Shown piece by piece: positions 37,901-46,454 of a stretch of 64,000 nt of DNA. The notes beneath the pieces were generated by a model that did no database searches, was not told the origin of the DNA, and saw only the letters and a list, made by a program, of their open reading frames with translations. Origin of the DNA: Sinorhizobium mexicanum (lineage in GTDB: Bacteria; Pseudomonadota; Alphaproteobacteria; Rhizobiales; Rhizobiaceae). Within the stretch, counting starts at the first letter, position 1, and each line of letters opens with the position of its first letter. A program made the translations under genes and the position numbers. The stretch covers positions 124,001 through 188,000 of the forward strand of contig NZ_CP041240.1 in NCBI RefSeq assembly GCF_013488225.1. Direction: 5' to 3'.

Positions 37901-40900
37901 GGGTAATCTGGCGATATAGGCACGACAGTTGCCTGCAAATCCCGGATGGCCAAAGTTGTGGCCGCTACATCAGGCGACCTGTCGACCAGCATCGCAACGA
38001 TGTCACCCGGCCCCACGCCGCACCTCCGCAGAACGGACTGGATCGCAACCATGCGTTCGCGCAGTTGGCCAAACGTGATTGCTCCGAACTCGCCGAAGTA
38101 AGCCACCCGATCGATGTTTGAAGCGCTCACCTGATCGAACGCCTCGACAAGCGAAGGCTCGTTCTCATATGACCGCTCCTCACCCTTGAGCGAGTTTAGA
38201 ATGGCAACTTCCGACGGGCTGAGGCTGCTCAGGGTGACAATCGGCTCGGCCGATCTCTCGACACAGGCAGCAAGGAGATGGCGAAGATTATCGGCCATGC
38301 GGGCGATGATATCGCTCGAAAAGATGTCTTCCGCATAAGCCAGTTGCAATGCAATTGCATCGCCTTCGTCTTGCGCGTAAAGCGTGAGGTCGAATTTCAC
38401 ATAACCTGTGTCGTATTCGCGAAATGTCAGTTCCAAATCGCGTTTGGCAGGAGGTTCCGCGGGCTCGGAGTACATGTTGAACATGACTTGGAAGATCGGT
38501 GATCGACCGGGCTCGCGGTGAAATCGGGTATCCCTGACCATCCAGCTAAATGGATACGCCGAGTTCGCGATGGCATCGCTTATGAGGTCCTGCACGCGAG
38601 TTACGTGAGCCGCGAAGGACTTATTGACGTCGATCGTGGTTCGAATTGGCAGCATGTTGAGGAAAAATCCCACGATCTCCTCGGTGCCTGGCTGGCTGCG
38701 CACCACGTGCGGTATACCAACGATCACATCGTCTTGGCCGCTATACATCCGCAACAGCAGCTTGAAGCATGCCAATAGGATTGTGGAAGTCGTGCACCTG
38801 TGCCGGCGCGCAAAATCTCGCACTTGATCAGACAGTTCGCCGCCAAGGAGAACCGCATGCGAGTTCCCGCGGTAGGAGCCTACTTTCGGCCGCGGTCGAT
38901 CATTCCCGAGCGAAAGTACGGGAGGATTGTCGCCTAGCTGACGACGCCAATAGCGTCGCTGATCACTCAGCGACTCCGGTGTAACGTGTACGCTTTCCCA
39001 GAGCGCGTAGGTCGAGAGTGAAGGGCGATCTCCCGGAGAGACTGCAGCGGCATTGGAGTATCTCGTTTGTAAATCTCTTAGCAGGACAGAGATTGACCAT
39101 GCATCTATGATGATTTCGTGCGCGGTTATCAGCATGAGATGGTCGTCGGCGCCAAGACGGATCAGGCGCGCACGAAACAAATGGCCCTGACTGAGATCAA
39201 AGGGATTGTTGAGCTCCGTCCGCCGCAACTCCGCCAAAAGCTCCTCGGCCTCTTCTTGAGGCAGGTGAGTGGCGTCCACCAACTCTATATCGGAGATCTG
39301 CGGATCATCAAAAATCTGAACCGGCCCATCTTCGTCGATAAAACGCGCCGAAAGCGCGTCATGCGCCTGAACAACATCGTTCCAGGCTTTATTGAATGCG
39401 GTTGGGTCGATAGCACCTCGGATACGCACGCCGCCCTGAATGATGTAATTTTTCGCGGTCAGATCGAGCTGCCAGAGAAACCAAAGGTGTTCTTGCACTC
39501 GCGTCAGGGGCGCTCGTCTGAGCTTTCCACACGCGGGGAGTACATTCTTTGTCGTTTCGGATTGGCTTGATATAGACAATGCAAGCGACCTGATGGTCCC
39601 ATTCAGAACAACCCTGAAATCCGCATTTGCTCCGAGCTGCCTCTGAATCTGAGCCAATATGAGTACCGCGCGGAGCGAGTCGCCCCCAAGATCCATAAAT
39701 TGGTCATTGACGCCAATGCCTTCGATCCGAAGAACGCTGGACCAGATATCTCGTAGTGTGCTTTCAAGCTCTGTCTTTGGTTGTTCGGGCGGACCGAGCT
39801 GCGCCGGGCGAACGGTTGTCGGATCTGGCAGTAACGCGAGATCAACCTTCCCGTTTCGGGTGATCGGCATCCGGTCGACACGAATGATTCGCTCCGGAAG
39901 CATGTAGCCGGGAAGCGTTTCGGCAGCAAAGCTCCGGAGTTCACCCTCTGAAAGTTCGGCAGGAGCCGACACATAGGCCAGTATTCGTCTTGGCCCAGTT
40001 TCTCGATCGCTGCTGGTTATTTCCCGAGCCGTGAGCTTCACGCTCTCGTTGACGGGTGCCATAGCAACGGCGGCACTTACCAAAGGATGAGCGCAGAGGC
40101 GAGACTCGATTTCTCCAAGTTCGATCCGGTGCCCCCGGATCTTGATCTGACGATCTCGCCTACCAAGACACTCCAGCAGGCCATCTGCCCTGATGCGTCC
40201 GAGATCGCCGGTCTTGTAGAGCTGCCGATAGGATGGATCGTCCGAGAACGGGTTCGACAAAAAGACGTCTTTGGTACGCACGCCATCGTTGATGTATCCA
40301 TCAGCGACACCGACGCCGCTAACACAGATCTCTCCAACTTCTCCCGTCTTGCACAGACGCGAACCATCGGCGACATAAACCCTAAGATTGGCAATAGGCT
40401 TACCGATGGGCAAATAGGTGTCAGTTGTACTGGGCGGGAGAGGTATCAAATGGTGTGTAACCCCATCCGCACATTCGGTCGGTCCGTAGTGATTGAGAAT
40501 TGGGACGCGAGGAAAGAGTGTCAGCCACCCGTGCGCCAAGGCAGGCGTCAGCGGCTCGCCGACCGTGGAGACCATGCGCAAGGCACGAAGAAACCGTTTC
40601 TTGACTGAGAGTGTCCGGAGATACTCAACGAAGACGGCTAGCACCGATGGAACGAACTGGGCAATTGTGACGCGATTTGCCTGCAGTGCCTCAAGAAGGG
40701 CCGCCGGAGATCTCACTGTCGAATCATCTATGATCGCGACGCAACTGCCGACACATAACCCTGCCAAAAGCTGCCACAGCGAGATGTCAAAACTATGGGA
40801 GGCAGTTTGTGCGACACAGTCCTTCTCACTTAGCTCGAGCGCATCCATCTTGGCCCTCAAGTGGTTGTTCAGGCCTGCGCGCTTGACCATCACCCCCTTG

Positions 40901-41427
40901 GGTCTCCCTGTCGAACCGGACGTAAACAGAATGTAAGCGAGATGGCCCTCAGCCGAAGCCGGCATTCCAGGGGAGGCACGGGCGCCGCGTAGCGCCGTCT
41001 GCACCGTCAAGAATTGCCGGCCGTTGCTGCTTTCCTGAAAGAGGCCAAGCTCCTCCAGTGTTTCCGGCCCGATGATCAGAGTGCATCCACTTTGCTCGAT
41101 CATGAATGAAATGCGGGAGGCCGGCAAAGATGGATCGAGCGGCAGATATGTTGAGCCGCTTTTCAGAATTGCAATTACTGTTGCTGCCCAATTGGGATTT
41201 CGCTCACCGAAATACCCCACGATTGTGCCCTCTGCGCTGCGCTCTCGCAGTGTGCTCGCAATTTTGTCCGACAGCAGCTGCAGCTCACCATATGTGAGTT
41301 CTTCCGCGCCATGTTTAATCGCTATCCTGTCCGGGAACGACGCCGCAATTTCATCGATAGCCGTAACTACATCGATGAGCTGACTTCCGACAAATTCGGA
41401 CTTCGCAGTCCGGCCTTCGTTGAGCAT
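34966..41427 (-). CDS. Two-module non-ribosomal peptide synthetase (A-T-C-A-T-C/E-like)
   Basis: About 2153 residues. The ATG at 41427 is preferred over TTG 41451 because GAGGAAAA precedes it. Order: A1 (about 20-545; ILFTSGSTGRPKG, SFDISLWQL, NHYGPTE, YKTGDLGR, NGKVD), T1 (FMDLGGDSLRA near 600), C (about 650-1090; catalytic motif AHEIIIDAW, second His kept but first His and Gly changed), A2 (about 1115-1620; LIYTSSSTGRAKG, FYGTTE, YRSGDIAR, SGKID), T2 (FFDIGGNSLLS near 1670), and a C-terminal condensation/epimerisation-like domain (about 1720-2150; LLHHFVADG). No thioesterase or reductase. By eye the A1 pocket is D-I-W-Q-S-V-H-D, and in A2 Asp235 is replaced by Val. Coupled to a MATE exporter, with a PPTase downstream. 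Confidence 0.95.
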   Translation of the reverse strand: MLNEGRTAKSEFVGSQLIDVVTAIDEIAASFPDRIAIKHGAEELTYGELQLLSDKIASTLRERSAEGTIVGYFGERNPNWAATVIAILKSGSTYLPLDPSLPASRISFMIEQSGCTLIIGPETLEELGLFQESSNGRQFLTVQTALRGARASPGMPASAEGHLAYILFTSGSTGRPKGVMVKRAGLNNHLRAKMDALELSEKDCVAQTASHSFDISLWQLLAGLCVGSCVAIIDDSTVRSPAALLEALQANRVTIAQFVPSVLAVFVEYLRTLSVKKRFLRALRMVSTVGEPLTPALAHGWLTLFPRVPILNHYGPTECADGVTHHLIPLPPSTTDTYLPIGKPIANLRVYVADGSRLCKTGEVGEICVSGVGVADGYINDGVRTKDVFLSNPFSDDPSYRQLYKTGDLGRIRADGLLECLGRRDRQIKIRGHRIELGEIESRLCAHPLVSAAVAMAPVNESVKLTAREITSSDRETGPRRILAYVSAPAELSEGELRSFAAETLPGYMLPERIIRVDRMPITRNGKVDLALLPDPTTVRPAQLGPPEQPKTELESTLRDIWSSVLRIEGIGVNDQFMDLGGDSLRAVLILAQIQRQLGANADFRVVLNGTIRSLALSISSQSETTKNVLPACGKLRRAPLTRVQEHLWFLWQLDLTAKNYIIQGGVRIRGAIDPTAFNKAWNDVVQAHDALSARFIDEDGPVQIFDDPQISDIELVDATHLPQEEAEELLAELRRTELNNPFDLSQGHLFRARLIRLGADDHLMLITAHEIIIDAWSISVLLRDLQTRYSNAAAVSPGDRPSLSTYALWESVHVTPESLSDQRRYWRRQLGDNPPVLSLGNDRPRPKVGSYRGNSHAVLLGGELSDQVRDFARRHRCTTSTILLACFKLLLRMYSGQDDVIVGIPHVVRSQPGTEEIVGFFLNMLPIRTTIDVNKSFAAHVTRVQDLISDAIANSAYPFSWMVRDTRFHREPGRSPIFQVMFNMYSEPAEPPAKRDLELTFREYDTGYVKFDLTLYAQDEGDAIALQLAYAEDIFSSDIIARMADNLRHLLAACVERSAEPIVTLSSLSPSEVAILNSLKGEERSYENEPSLVEAFDQVSASNIDRVAYFGEFGAITFGQLRERMVAIQSVLRRCGVGPGDIVAMLVDRSPDVAATTLAIRDLQATVVPISPDYPEERVGHIVRDSGAKLLVHASEDEEVDLGVPCVNLSNLEARYAPGRLTHRTVELADEGAASLIYTSSSTGRAKGVLIPESAILNRLNWMWRCFPFDRFDVMAVQKPAALVAAAWEYFGGLLKGVPTLILTQEQLHDPELLLRALAQHHVTRLFASPPILSGLIAAQERLPKTTNLRLITSSAEPMPPSLPFRWRECFPDVPLWNFYGTTECASNAAVYGTSDADDGSSAVPVGRPIDNVRTYVLDAQLKRVPVGVAGELCVAGRCVSAGYWKDPERTQHCFVPNPYDKGQYSVLYRSGDIARVSAKGLLEISGRADNQVQLRGFRIELEEIETALVSHPAITQAAAFVKGEDDDRRLVALVVLADDSLTSGDIVSHLRQTLPSYMIPSDVQMVHRMPLTASGKIDRARLPSVASRAMQKAKSVEPRTERERLLANIWQELLGVKSIGIDDSFFDIGGNSLLSVRCVTLARKAGLILTVNQVHRTPTIRELATDQTSAATSALAASDGPLPVTPAVSHWNRCVGIGEHYNIGDLFFIPAGTLNVSVLERALAYVIGREEGLRLRIATSESGLSPVIGSIPEPIVEVIDLIGMATAQQLTVIERGCANRQHAFRFDGRTPLIRVSAFRTSESGDYYLLVLLHHFVADGLGYRLFLNALEAACVSFTGGSTTEDPGTTTTLSQWLQRLDNYANGEAVTELEHWEGLRYDLFDIGVSDAGRDAAGFSAETARWLHYVGSEEHIDEEFCRPLWKDQATYHLRIGEETTGKLLKVAAASAQCEDFDLLLAAISGAFGRAFGNYSLWIDSLTSTRGRLFDDIDPSQIIGYIGELVPIPLYVTGTESRPDRARSIYQQRSSLPRQGIGFRALKFLNRHPAVRERIDCLPLPRIGVNYRARLQRHYPRRLLSRHPHPLWIGDDMDQSVMNYLFWFRVGYQSGELQIEVRYDPRQVGYETTRNLCTILHEEILQTVDAFREFGQPGNN

Positions 41428-41599
41428 GAGTTTTCCTCGTAGGCGAGACAATCACCAGGTCAGGGTGCGTTATGATGTCGGTGTGGGTATCCGGCTGGCG
41501 CCTGTCCTGAGCCGGCGCGAGGCAGCAAACAACATAGGTTGAGAAGTGTCGATCCAGGACCGCCGCGACACCGAAGTGTACTCCGAACCGGAGTGGGGC

Positions 41600-41830
41600 C
41601 CGCATTCTGGAAAGGCGAGTATTCGACTGAGCCGGTGTCGGGACCAAGCCGCCGATTTCGTTGGTCGTCCCGCTGTTGCATGTGACGGCGGCGGCGGCCG
41701 CGCTTATGACGCCAGACGAGCTGAAGTCCGGATTGGTCGCGGAATCGACCTGACAGTTCGCGGTGGTCGTCGTCCGACGTTGAGGTTAGTGGTGGTGGCA
41801 GTCTGTCCGAATGTGGAGCCGGGGAAGAGC
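41600..41830 (-). pseudogene. Possible surface-protein remnant upstream of the NRPS
   Basis: Minus-strand fragments in two frames (STFGQTATTTNLNVG, then NCQVDSATNPDFSSSGVISA and AVTCNSGTTNEI) look like Ser/Thr/Asn-rich passenger-type sequence of a secreted or surface protein. No start and no barrel domain. Weak evidence; the rest of 41428-42171 holds nothing recognisable. Confidence 0.3.
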
Positions 41831-42171
41831 GCCGGCAAGCGCCGCAAGCGCGTCCAAAACCTAAGTAGCGTGTTTGCACTGCGTCCGTCCGAGATGCTTC
41901 AGAAATGGAATGTTTATTGATGTTGCCATCCACGACATGAAATCGGTTGGCAGCTCCTGCCGCCTTGCGACAAGGGAGCTTCAAAAGTCGTGCCAACTAC
42001 GCAGGGGAGGGAACAGGAATAATTCTCTGTATATTATCAAAGGCCTATGAAAGGCGTAGGAATCGAACAGCATCGTGTCGCGGACTCGACAAACCGACAA
42101 GTAGGTGTCGGGTAATCTCTGGTCGAGGTGCCGCCGCCAGACGCTTGCCGAAGCAATCGACAACACTTTGA

Positions 42172-42417
42172 CTAGAGGCCGAACCCCCCGGGCGCACCTT
42201 GGGCGACACTCGGTAACCAAAGGCCATTGGCGCCACGCCAGCCGACAATCGGAATGTCGCACTTGCGATCGAACTTGCCAATCGGCGCCTGGCGTACACA
42301 ATTCACCGCAGTCCGGAACTTGTGGCCGGGAATCTGGATGGTGCTATCCCTCGAATAGGCGACATCGCACGATAGGAGGGCTAGGGCGATCAGGGCGCAT
42401 AGGCCGCACTTTGGCAT
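42172..42417 (-). CDS. Small secreted Cys-containing protein
   Basis: About 81 residues from the ATG at 42417 (MPKCGLCALIALALLSCDVA), a clear signal peptide, then a short mature part with paired cysteines (AVNCVRQAPIGKFDRKCDIP) and a tail ending QGAPGGFGL. Small periplasmic or secreted rhizobial hypotheticals look like this. Function unknown; stands alone between dctA and the NRPS region. Confidence 0.6.
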   Translation of the reverse strand: MPKCGLCALIALALLSCDVAYSRDSTIQIPGHKFRTAVNCVRQAPIGKFDRKCDIPIVGWRGANGLWLPSVAQGAPGGFGL

Positions 42418-42589
42418 AGTGAGTCCCACCTCATTTCAGCAAATGCTGATTTTACATCGGACGGAGGAGTTTGGCCCTTAGCCTTTCCGACCTAGCTCGG
42501 GCGGACGAGTCCGCGAGGCGCACTGCCGTAAAGGCGACGCACGCGTTTGAACAGTATTTGACAGTCAGGAACCGTCTCTGGTGCATAAA

Positions 42590-42623
42590 CAAAAGGGCGC
42601 AATCTGGAAAACCAGACCGCGCC
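42590..42623 (-). terminator. Rho-independent terminator of dctA
   Basis: On the minus strand GGCGCGGTCTGG-TTTT-CCAGATTGCGCC followed by CTTTTG, starting about 37 bp after the dctA stop. Arms pair with two mismatched or wobble positions. Confidence 0.75.
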
Positions 42624-42659
42624 AAAGCGCACTTACCGTGCGTTGCCCTGGGAGGCAGC

Positions 42660-43985
42660 TTATTCGGCGGGCTGGACGGCCGCTGGGATGGTTTTGACCG
42701 GCACTTCACCCGCAAGTGCCGCAGAAAGTTGCGCCTGGTCGAGCTCGCCTTCCCACCTCGCGACGACCATCGTCGCAGTTGCATTACCGATAATATTGGT
42801 GAGCGCGCGGCATTCGGACATGAAGCGGTCGATGCCGAGGATCAGCGCCATGCCGGCGACCGGTACCGACGGGACGACCGAGAGCGTTGCAGCGAGCGTG
42901 ATGAAGCCCGCGCCGGTGATGCCGGCAGCCCCCTTCGAGCTCAGCATGGCGACAAGCAGCAGCAGGACCTGGTCACCGAGCGACAGCGGGATATCGGTCG
43001 CCTGCGCGATGAAGAGCGCGGCAAGCGTCATGTAGATGTTCGTGCCGTCGAGGTTGAAGGAATAGCCGGTCGGGATGACGAGACCGACGACCGAGCGTTT
43101 GCAGCCCGCCTTCTCCATCTTGTTCATCAGGCCCGGCAGTGCCGCCTCCGAGGAGGACGTGCCGAGCACGAGCAGCAGTTCTTCCTTGATGTAGCGGATG
43201 AGCGCGACGATCGAGAAGCCGTTGTAGCGTGCGACGGCGCCAAGCACGATGAAGACGAAAAGGAAGGAGGTGAGATAGAATGTGCCGATCAGCATCGCGA
43301 GATTGGCGATCGACGCCACGCCGTACTTGCCGATGGTGAAGGCCATCGCACCGAAGGCGCCGATTGGGGCGGCCTTCATCAGGATCGCCACCAGGCGGAA
43401 AATCGGCAGCGTCAGCGCATGCAGGAAATCGACCACCGGCTGGCCTTTCTCGCCGACCATGGCAAGCGCGATGCCGAACAGGACCGAGATGAACAGCACT
43501 TGCAGGATGTCGCCCTCGGCGAAAGCGCTGACCAGCGTCGTCGGAATGATGTTCATGAGAAAGCCGGTGATCGACTGTTCATGCGCCTTCTCGGTGTAGG
43601 TGGTGACCGCCTTCATGTCGAGCGAGGCCGGATCGATATGCATACCGGAGCCAGGCTGGACCACATTCGCGACCACGAGACCGACGATGAGCGCGAGCGT
43701 GGAGAAGGTCAGGAAGTAGATCATCGCCTTGCCGGCAACGCGCCCGACCTTGGCGAGATCGGTCATGCCGGCAATACCGGTCGCGACCGTCAGGAAGATG
43801 ACCGGCGCGATGATCATCTTGACGAGCCTGATGAAGGCGTCGCCCAGCGGTTTGAGCTCGGTGCCGACATCCGGATAGAAATGCCCCAGCAGGATGCCCG
43901 CAGCGATCGCCGCGAGAACCTGGACATAGAGATGGCGGTAAAGGGGTGTCTTGCCGCGGACCTCCGCGGAATGTTGTGCGATCAT
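42660..43985 (-). CDS. dctA: C4-dicarboxylate:H+ symporter DctA
   Basis: About 441 residues from the ATG at 43985; GGAGG sits 5 bp before it, so the GTG at 43997 is rejected. DAACS-family transporter with eight membrane segments plus re-entrant loops. Hallmarks: [76 protein letters not shown] and [19 protein letters not shown]. It imports succinate, fumarate and malate, the carbon source of nitrogen-fixing bacteroids, and is very close to S. meliloti DctA as I remember it. No dctB/dctD lie beside it here. A sigma-54 promoter and a terminator frame the gene. Confidence 0.97.
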   Translation of the reverse strand: MIAQHSAEVRGKTPLYRHLYVQVLAAIAAGILLGHFYPDVGTELKPLGDAFIRLVKMIIAPVIFLTVATGIAGMTDLAKVGRVAGKAMIYFLTFSTLALIVGLVVANVVQPGSGMHIDPASLDMKAVTTYTEKAHEQSITGFLMNIIPTTLVSAFAEGDILQVLFISVLFGIALAMVGEKGQPVVDFLHALTLPIFRLVAILMKAAPIGAFGAMAFTIGKYGVASIANLAMLIGTFYLTSFLFVFIVLGAVARYNGFSIVALIRYIKEELLLVLGTSSSEAALPGLMNKMEKAGCKRSVVGLVIPTGYSFNLDGTNIYMTLAALFIAQATDIPLSLGDQVLLLLVAMLSSKGAAGITGAGFITLAATLSVVPSVPVAGMALILGIDRFMSECRALTNIIGNATATMVVARWEGELDQAQLSAALAGEVPVKTIPAAVQPAE

Positions 43986-44080
43986 GATATCCTCCACGCG
44001 GGCCTAGTCCGGCAACAGGCCGGGCCTCCCAGGCCACTTTTCCGAAGACCGACAGCACCCGCTGCCTTGTAGACCTATCG

Positions 44081-44096
44081 AGCAAATGGCATGCCA
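44081..44096 (-). promoter_or_regulatory. Sigma-54 (-24/-12) promoter of dctA
   Basis: Minus strand TGGCATGCCATTTGCT: GG and GC separated by exactly 10 bp, matching TGGCAY-N5-TTGCW. It lies about 95 bp before the dctA start. dctA is classically transcribed by RpoN with the DctB/DctD two-component system. Confidence 0.85.
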
Positions 44097-44172
44097 ACCG
44101 ACCGCGGCTCGTTTAGCACCCTGAAATATTGAGGCATTTATCTTCGAGCGCTGGGAGCGCAAAACAATCGTG

Positions 44173-44186
44173 TGCGGAAATCCGCA
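44173..44186 (-). promoter_or_regulatory. Candidate DctD-type activator site
   Basis: Palindrome TGCGGA-AA-TCCGCA about 80 bp upstream of the -24/-12 element, the normal position of an enhancer-binding activator site. Confidence 0.5.
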
Positions 44187-44400
44187 AGATCGACCGGGCA
44201 TGGGCGAAAACATACACAATGCTGCCATATTCAGACCGGCCACGGACGACCTTCGCGCATCGGCGCTCGCGTGCGGCAAGGACGGTCCGTGCCCATGCTT
44301 TCGGGACGCGGGCCGGCGGCTATCCCGGGCGGAGGGAACCTTGCCGACGTAACCGAGGAATTGCAAATAAGATTAAACAGGACATGACGACTCAGAACAC

Positions 44401-44748
44401 TCAGCCATGCTTCACGTCGTCATCCTTACTTCCAGCGATGACGTTGCCCGGCTTGCGACCCCGCGGCGTATAGCCGTTCTTCTCGCTATTGGTCCTGACC
44501 TTCGGTGACGCCTGCTGCTGCCGCTCATTGATGTGGGCCAACACATCGGAAGGCCGCTTGTTGTCAGTGATTGCTGCATGGGTCGCGCTGATCTCTATCG
44601 AACACGCGGTAGGCAGGCTTGGAGAGGAAGAGCGAGCGCCTTGAGCGCGTTCACCACTTGCGCGGTCAGTTACGCGAGATCCTGCCCAAGTGCAGGAGAG
44701 CCCGTGTGTCCTCGACCAAGCGGAGTCCGCTATAGGTTCGCCAAGCAC
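44401..44748 (-). other. Open frame of uncertain status
   Basis: A 115-codon minus-strand frame. Only the C-terminal half (DVLAHINERQQQASPKV, then EKNGYTPRGRKPGNVIAGSK) looks protein-like; the N-terminal half is Ser/Arg-rich. It could be a fragment of a small DNA-associated protein, but no family can be assigned. Confidence 0.3.
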
Positions 44749-44984
44749 AGTTGCGGAAACCTCAACTGAGGAACACTTGCCGGACTACTACACTCGGCGC
44801 ACGGGGAGAAGTGCGCCGTTTCTCTGTACTACGAGAACGCTTGTTCCTCATTCATTTGAGCTAAGCATGGATGTTTTTGACCGTGTTCCGTGCGCGAAGC
44901 GTTCCGCAACTGTTCCCGGTTATTTCAGATTTTGCTGGATTTTCGCCTAGCCCAACCTGGGTATCCACGCCTGCCGAGACAGCC

Positions 44985-45116
44985 CTAGGAGTTGGCCGGC
45001 ATCATTGGCGGTACAGGGGGTGGCGCCTCATCCGCTGGTTTGATCGCCAGAATACTCATCAAGATGACAATGAGAATGCCTATGAGCGCTAGAAAGCCGA
45101 TTCCAGATTTATCCAT
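44985..45116 (-). CDS. 43-residue single-span membrane protein
   Basis: Read from the minus strand: ATG 45116, stop TAG 44985-44987. MDKSGIGFLALIGILIVILM begins a protein with one strong membrane helix (residues about 6-27), then a basic/acidic turn (IKPADE) and a Pro-rich tail (PPPVPPMMPANS). Composition is far from random. Function unknown; no obvious partner. Confidence 0.55.
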   Translation of the reverse strand: MDKSGIGFLALIGILIVILMSILAIKPADEAPPPVPPMMPANS

Positions 45117-45172
45117 GCCCCATCATGGAGAGGCGAATGAGAGCAAAACGCGGCGGTCAGCGGCGCAGACCT

Positions 45173-45690
45173 TCACCAATCCCCGTCTTGGTTAATTTTG
45201 CCTGAACCCGACTCGTTGTTCCGCCTCCTAATGATGTCGCGTAAGGCAGCCGTCCGGAAAACCGGACCTGCCGTGGGTCTCGTGGTCGAAGCGACGGGCG
45301 TATTGCCGGAAGGTCGTTTGGTTGTGCCGGGCCGTGGACTAATACGTAGGCCGAGGCCTTCGTGCAATCGCTCACGCTTCTGATAGCCATTGCTGGCTGC
45401 AATCGCGAGTGCCGAACATATGGTCCGCCTGGTCAGTGCGGTGAGTTCCTCATCATCGACGAAAGCTTCGAGGAAGTCGTTCCATTCGTCAGCGGTGCGG
45501 CGAGCATGGGCAAGGATTTGCTCCAGCTCTTCAATTCCGTCGCGGGTAAGCGCGGTTATTGCCTCGTCCGGCCCGGCTACGACTCAGTCCTCCTGGCTTG
45601 CGCTATCCTCAAGCTTCTTCAAGAGCACAAACCCAATCCTTTTGGGCTCTGCTTCCTCCGCCTTTACAGCGAACAAAATGACGCTGACTT
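45173..45690 (-). pseudogene. Hypothetical protein with in-frame stop
   Basis: One minus-strand frame reads protein-like on both sides of a TGA at 45584-45586: RIGFVLLKKLEDSASQED before it, and EAITALTRDGIEELEQILAH then TADEWNDFLEAFVDDEELTA after it, continuing to the stop at 45173. No ATG follows the TGA in a useful position. Helical, charged, no family recognised. Overlapping plus-strand frames are less protein-like. Confidence 0.4.
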
Positions 45691-45745
45691 GACTTATGCA
45701 TGCTGCAGCAATTGGGTAGGCCAACCCTTGCCATCACGACCATGA

Positions 45746-46454
45746 AATGCAAGCGGCAGGGCCTGGATTAAGTGAATGTGTGCCTAGGCAGAACGCTTTA
45801 AGGGGTCAATCCGACTCCATCGTTTGCTGCGTCTGATTCACTCTCAGGACCCTCCGCGAGGCAGAGGGTGCTGGCTTACTATCCTGGGATCGCTCCGAAA
45901 GTTCTGGGAGTACCTGCTGGTGCACATGGTGTCAGGTTGGCCCCTGCGACGTGTTCACAGGGGCCGGCGTTCAATTTTTTACTTATTAGGCATACCTGAT
46001 GAGCCTCCAGGTAACAGCCTCCCCCCTGTAGGGAGGCATACGGTTGCCCTTCGCGAAAGGACCGGTGGTGGTCGGCGAGCCGACGACCTCCCAGTCTCCA
46101 CTCTCGGGGCAAGTTTCGCCTGTCCGGGCCGTCGTTCCAATGGGCTTCTTCATTACATTCACTCCCGCGACTGGTTGATCAAATTGCCTTTAGGAGTAAA
46201 ATCCAATGCTCTGTGGGCCTGGTAAAACTCCGCGAGGCCGATTAGTCTGACGGTGTCGCGAGCCAACCAGACCAACCGAGAGGCGAGGCCGCTGGCGCGG
46301 TCTCGCCTTTTTCTTTGCGAGACAAAGTCCCGCTGTCAGAGCGGCTGCCCTGTTCTCAGACTTGATCGATTGGGCCCGTGCAAACCGAGAACTCCCCTTT
46401 TTCGTCGATCCGTTGATACTTCTCTCCGCATTTCAAGCCGAGGAGAACTTACAC
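45746..46454. other. Gap with one terminator-like hairpin
   Basis: About 700 bp without a recognisable gene; a terminator-like hairpin lies at 46281-46313. Confidence 0.4.
46281..46313 (+). terminator. Terminator-like hairpin
   Basis: AGGCGAGGCCGC / GCGGTCTCGCCT (one G-T pair, 4-nt loop) followed by TTTTTCTTT on the plus strand. The transcript it serves is not identified. Confidence 0.6.

Noticed and set aside
11365..41427. panD as beta-alanine supplier to the NRPS
   Set aside because: Attractive because A2 may use beta-alanine, but panD is 20 kb away, frameshifted and on the other strand. No direct evidence.
41880..41945. Sixth nod box upstream of the NRPS
   Set aside because: A GGATG half is present on the minus strand but the ATCCAAACAAT core is too degenerate.
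42471..44072. 533-codon plus-strand open frame antisense to dctA
   Set aside because: DctA on the minus strand is unmistakable; the antisense frame is His/Asp/Arg-rich and reflects high-GC codon bias.
45362..45745. 127-codon plus-strand frame starting like a signal peptide
   Set aside because: Composition after the first 15 codons is not convincing, and the opposite strand reads more like protein.
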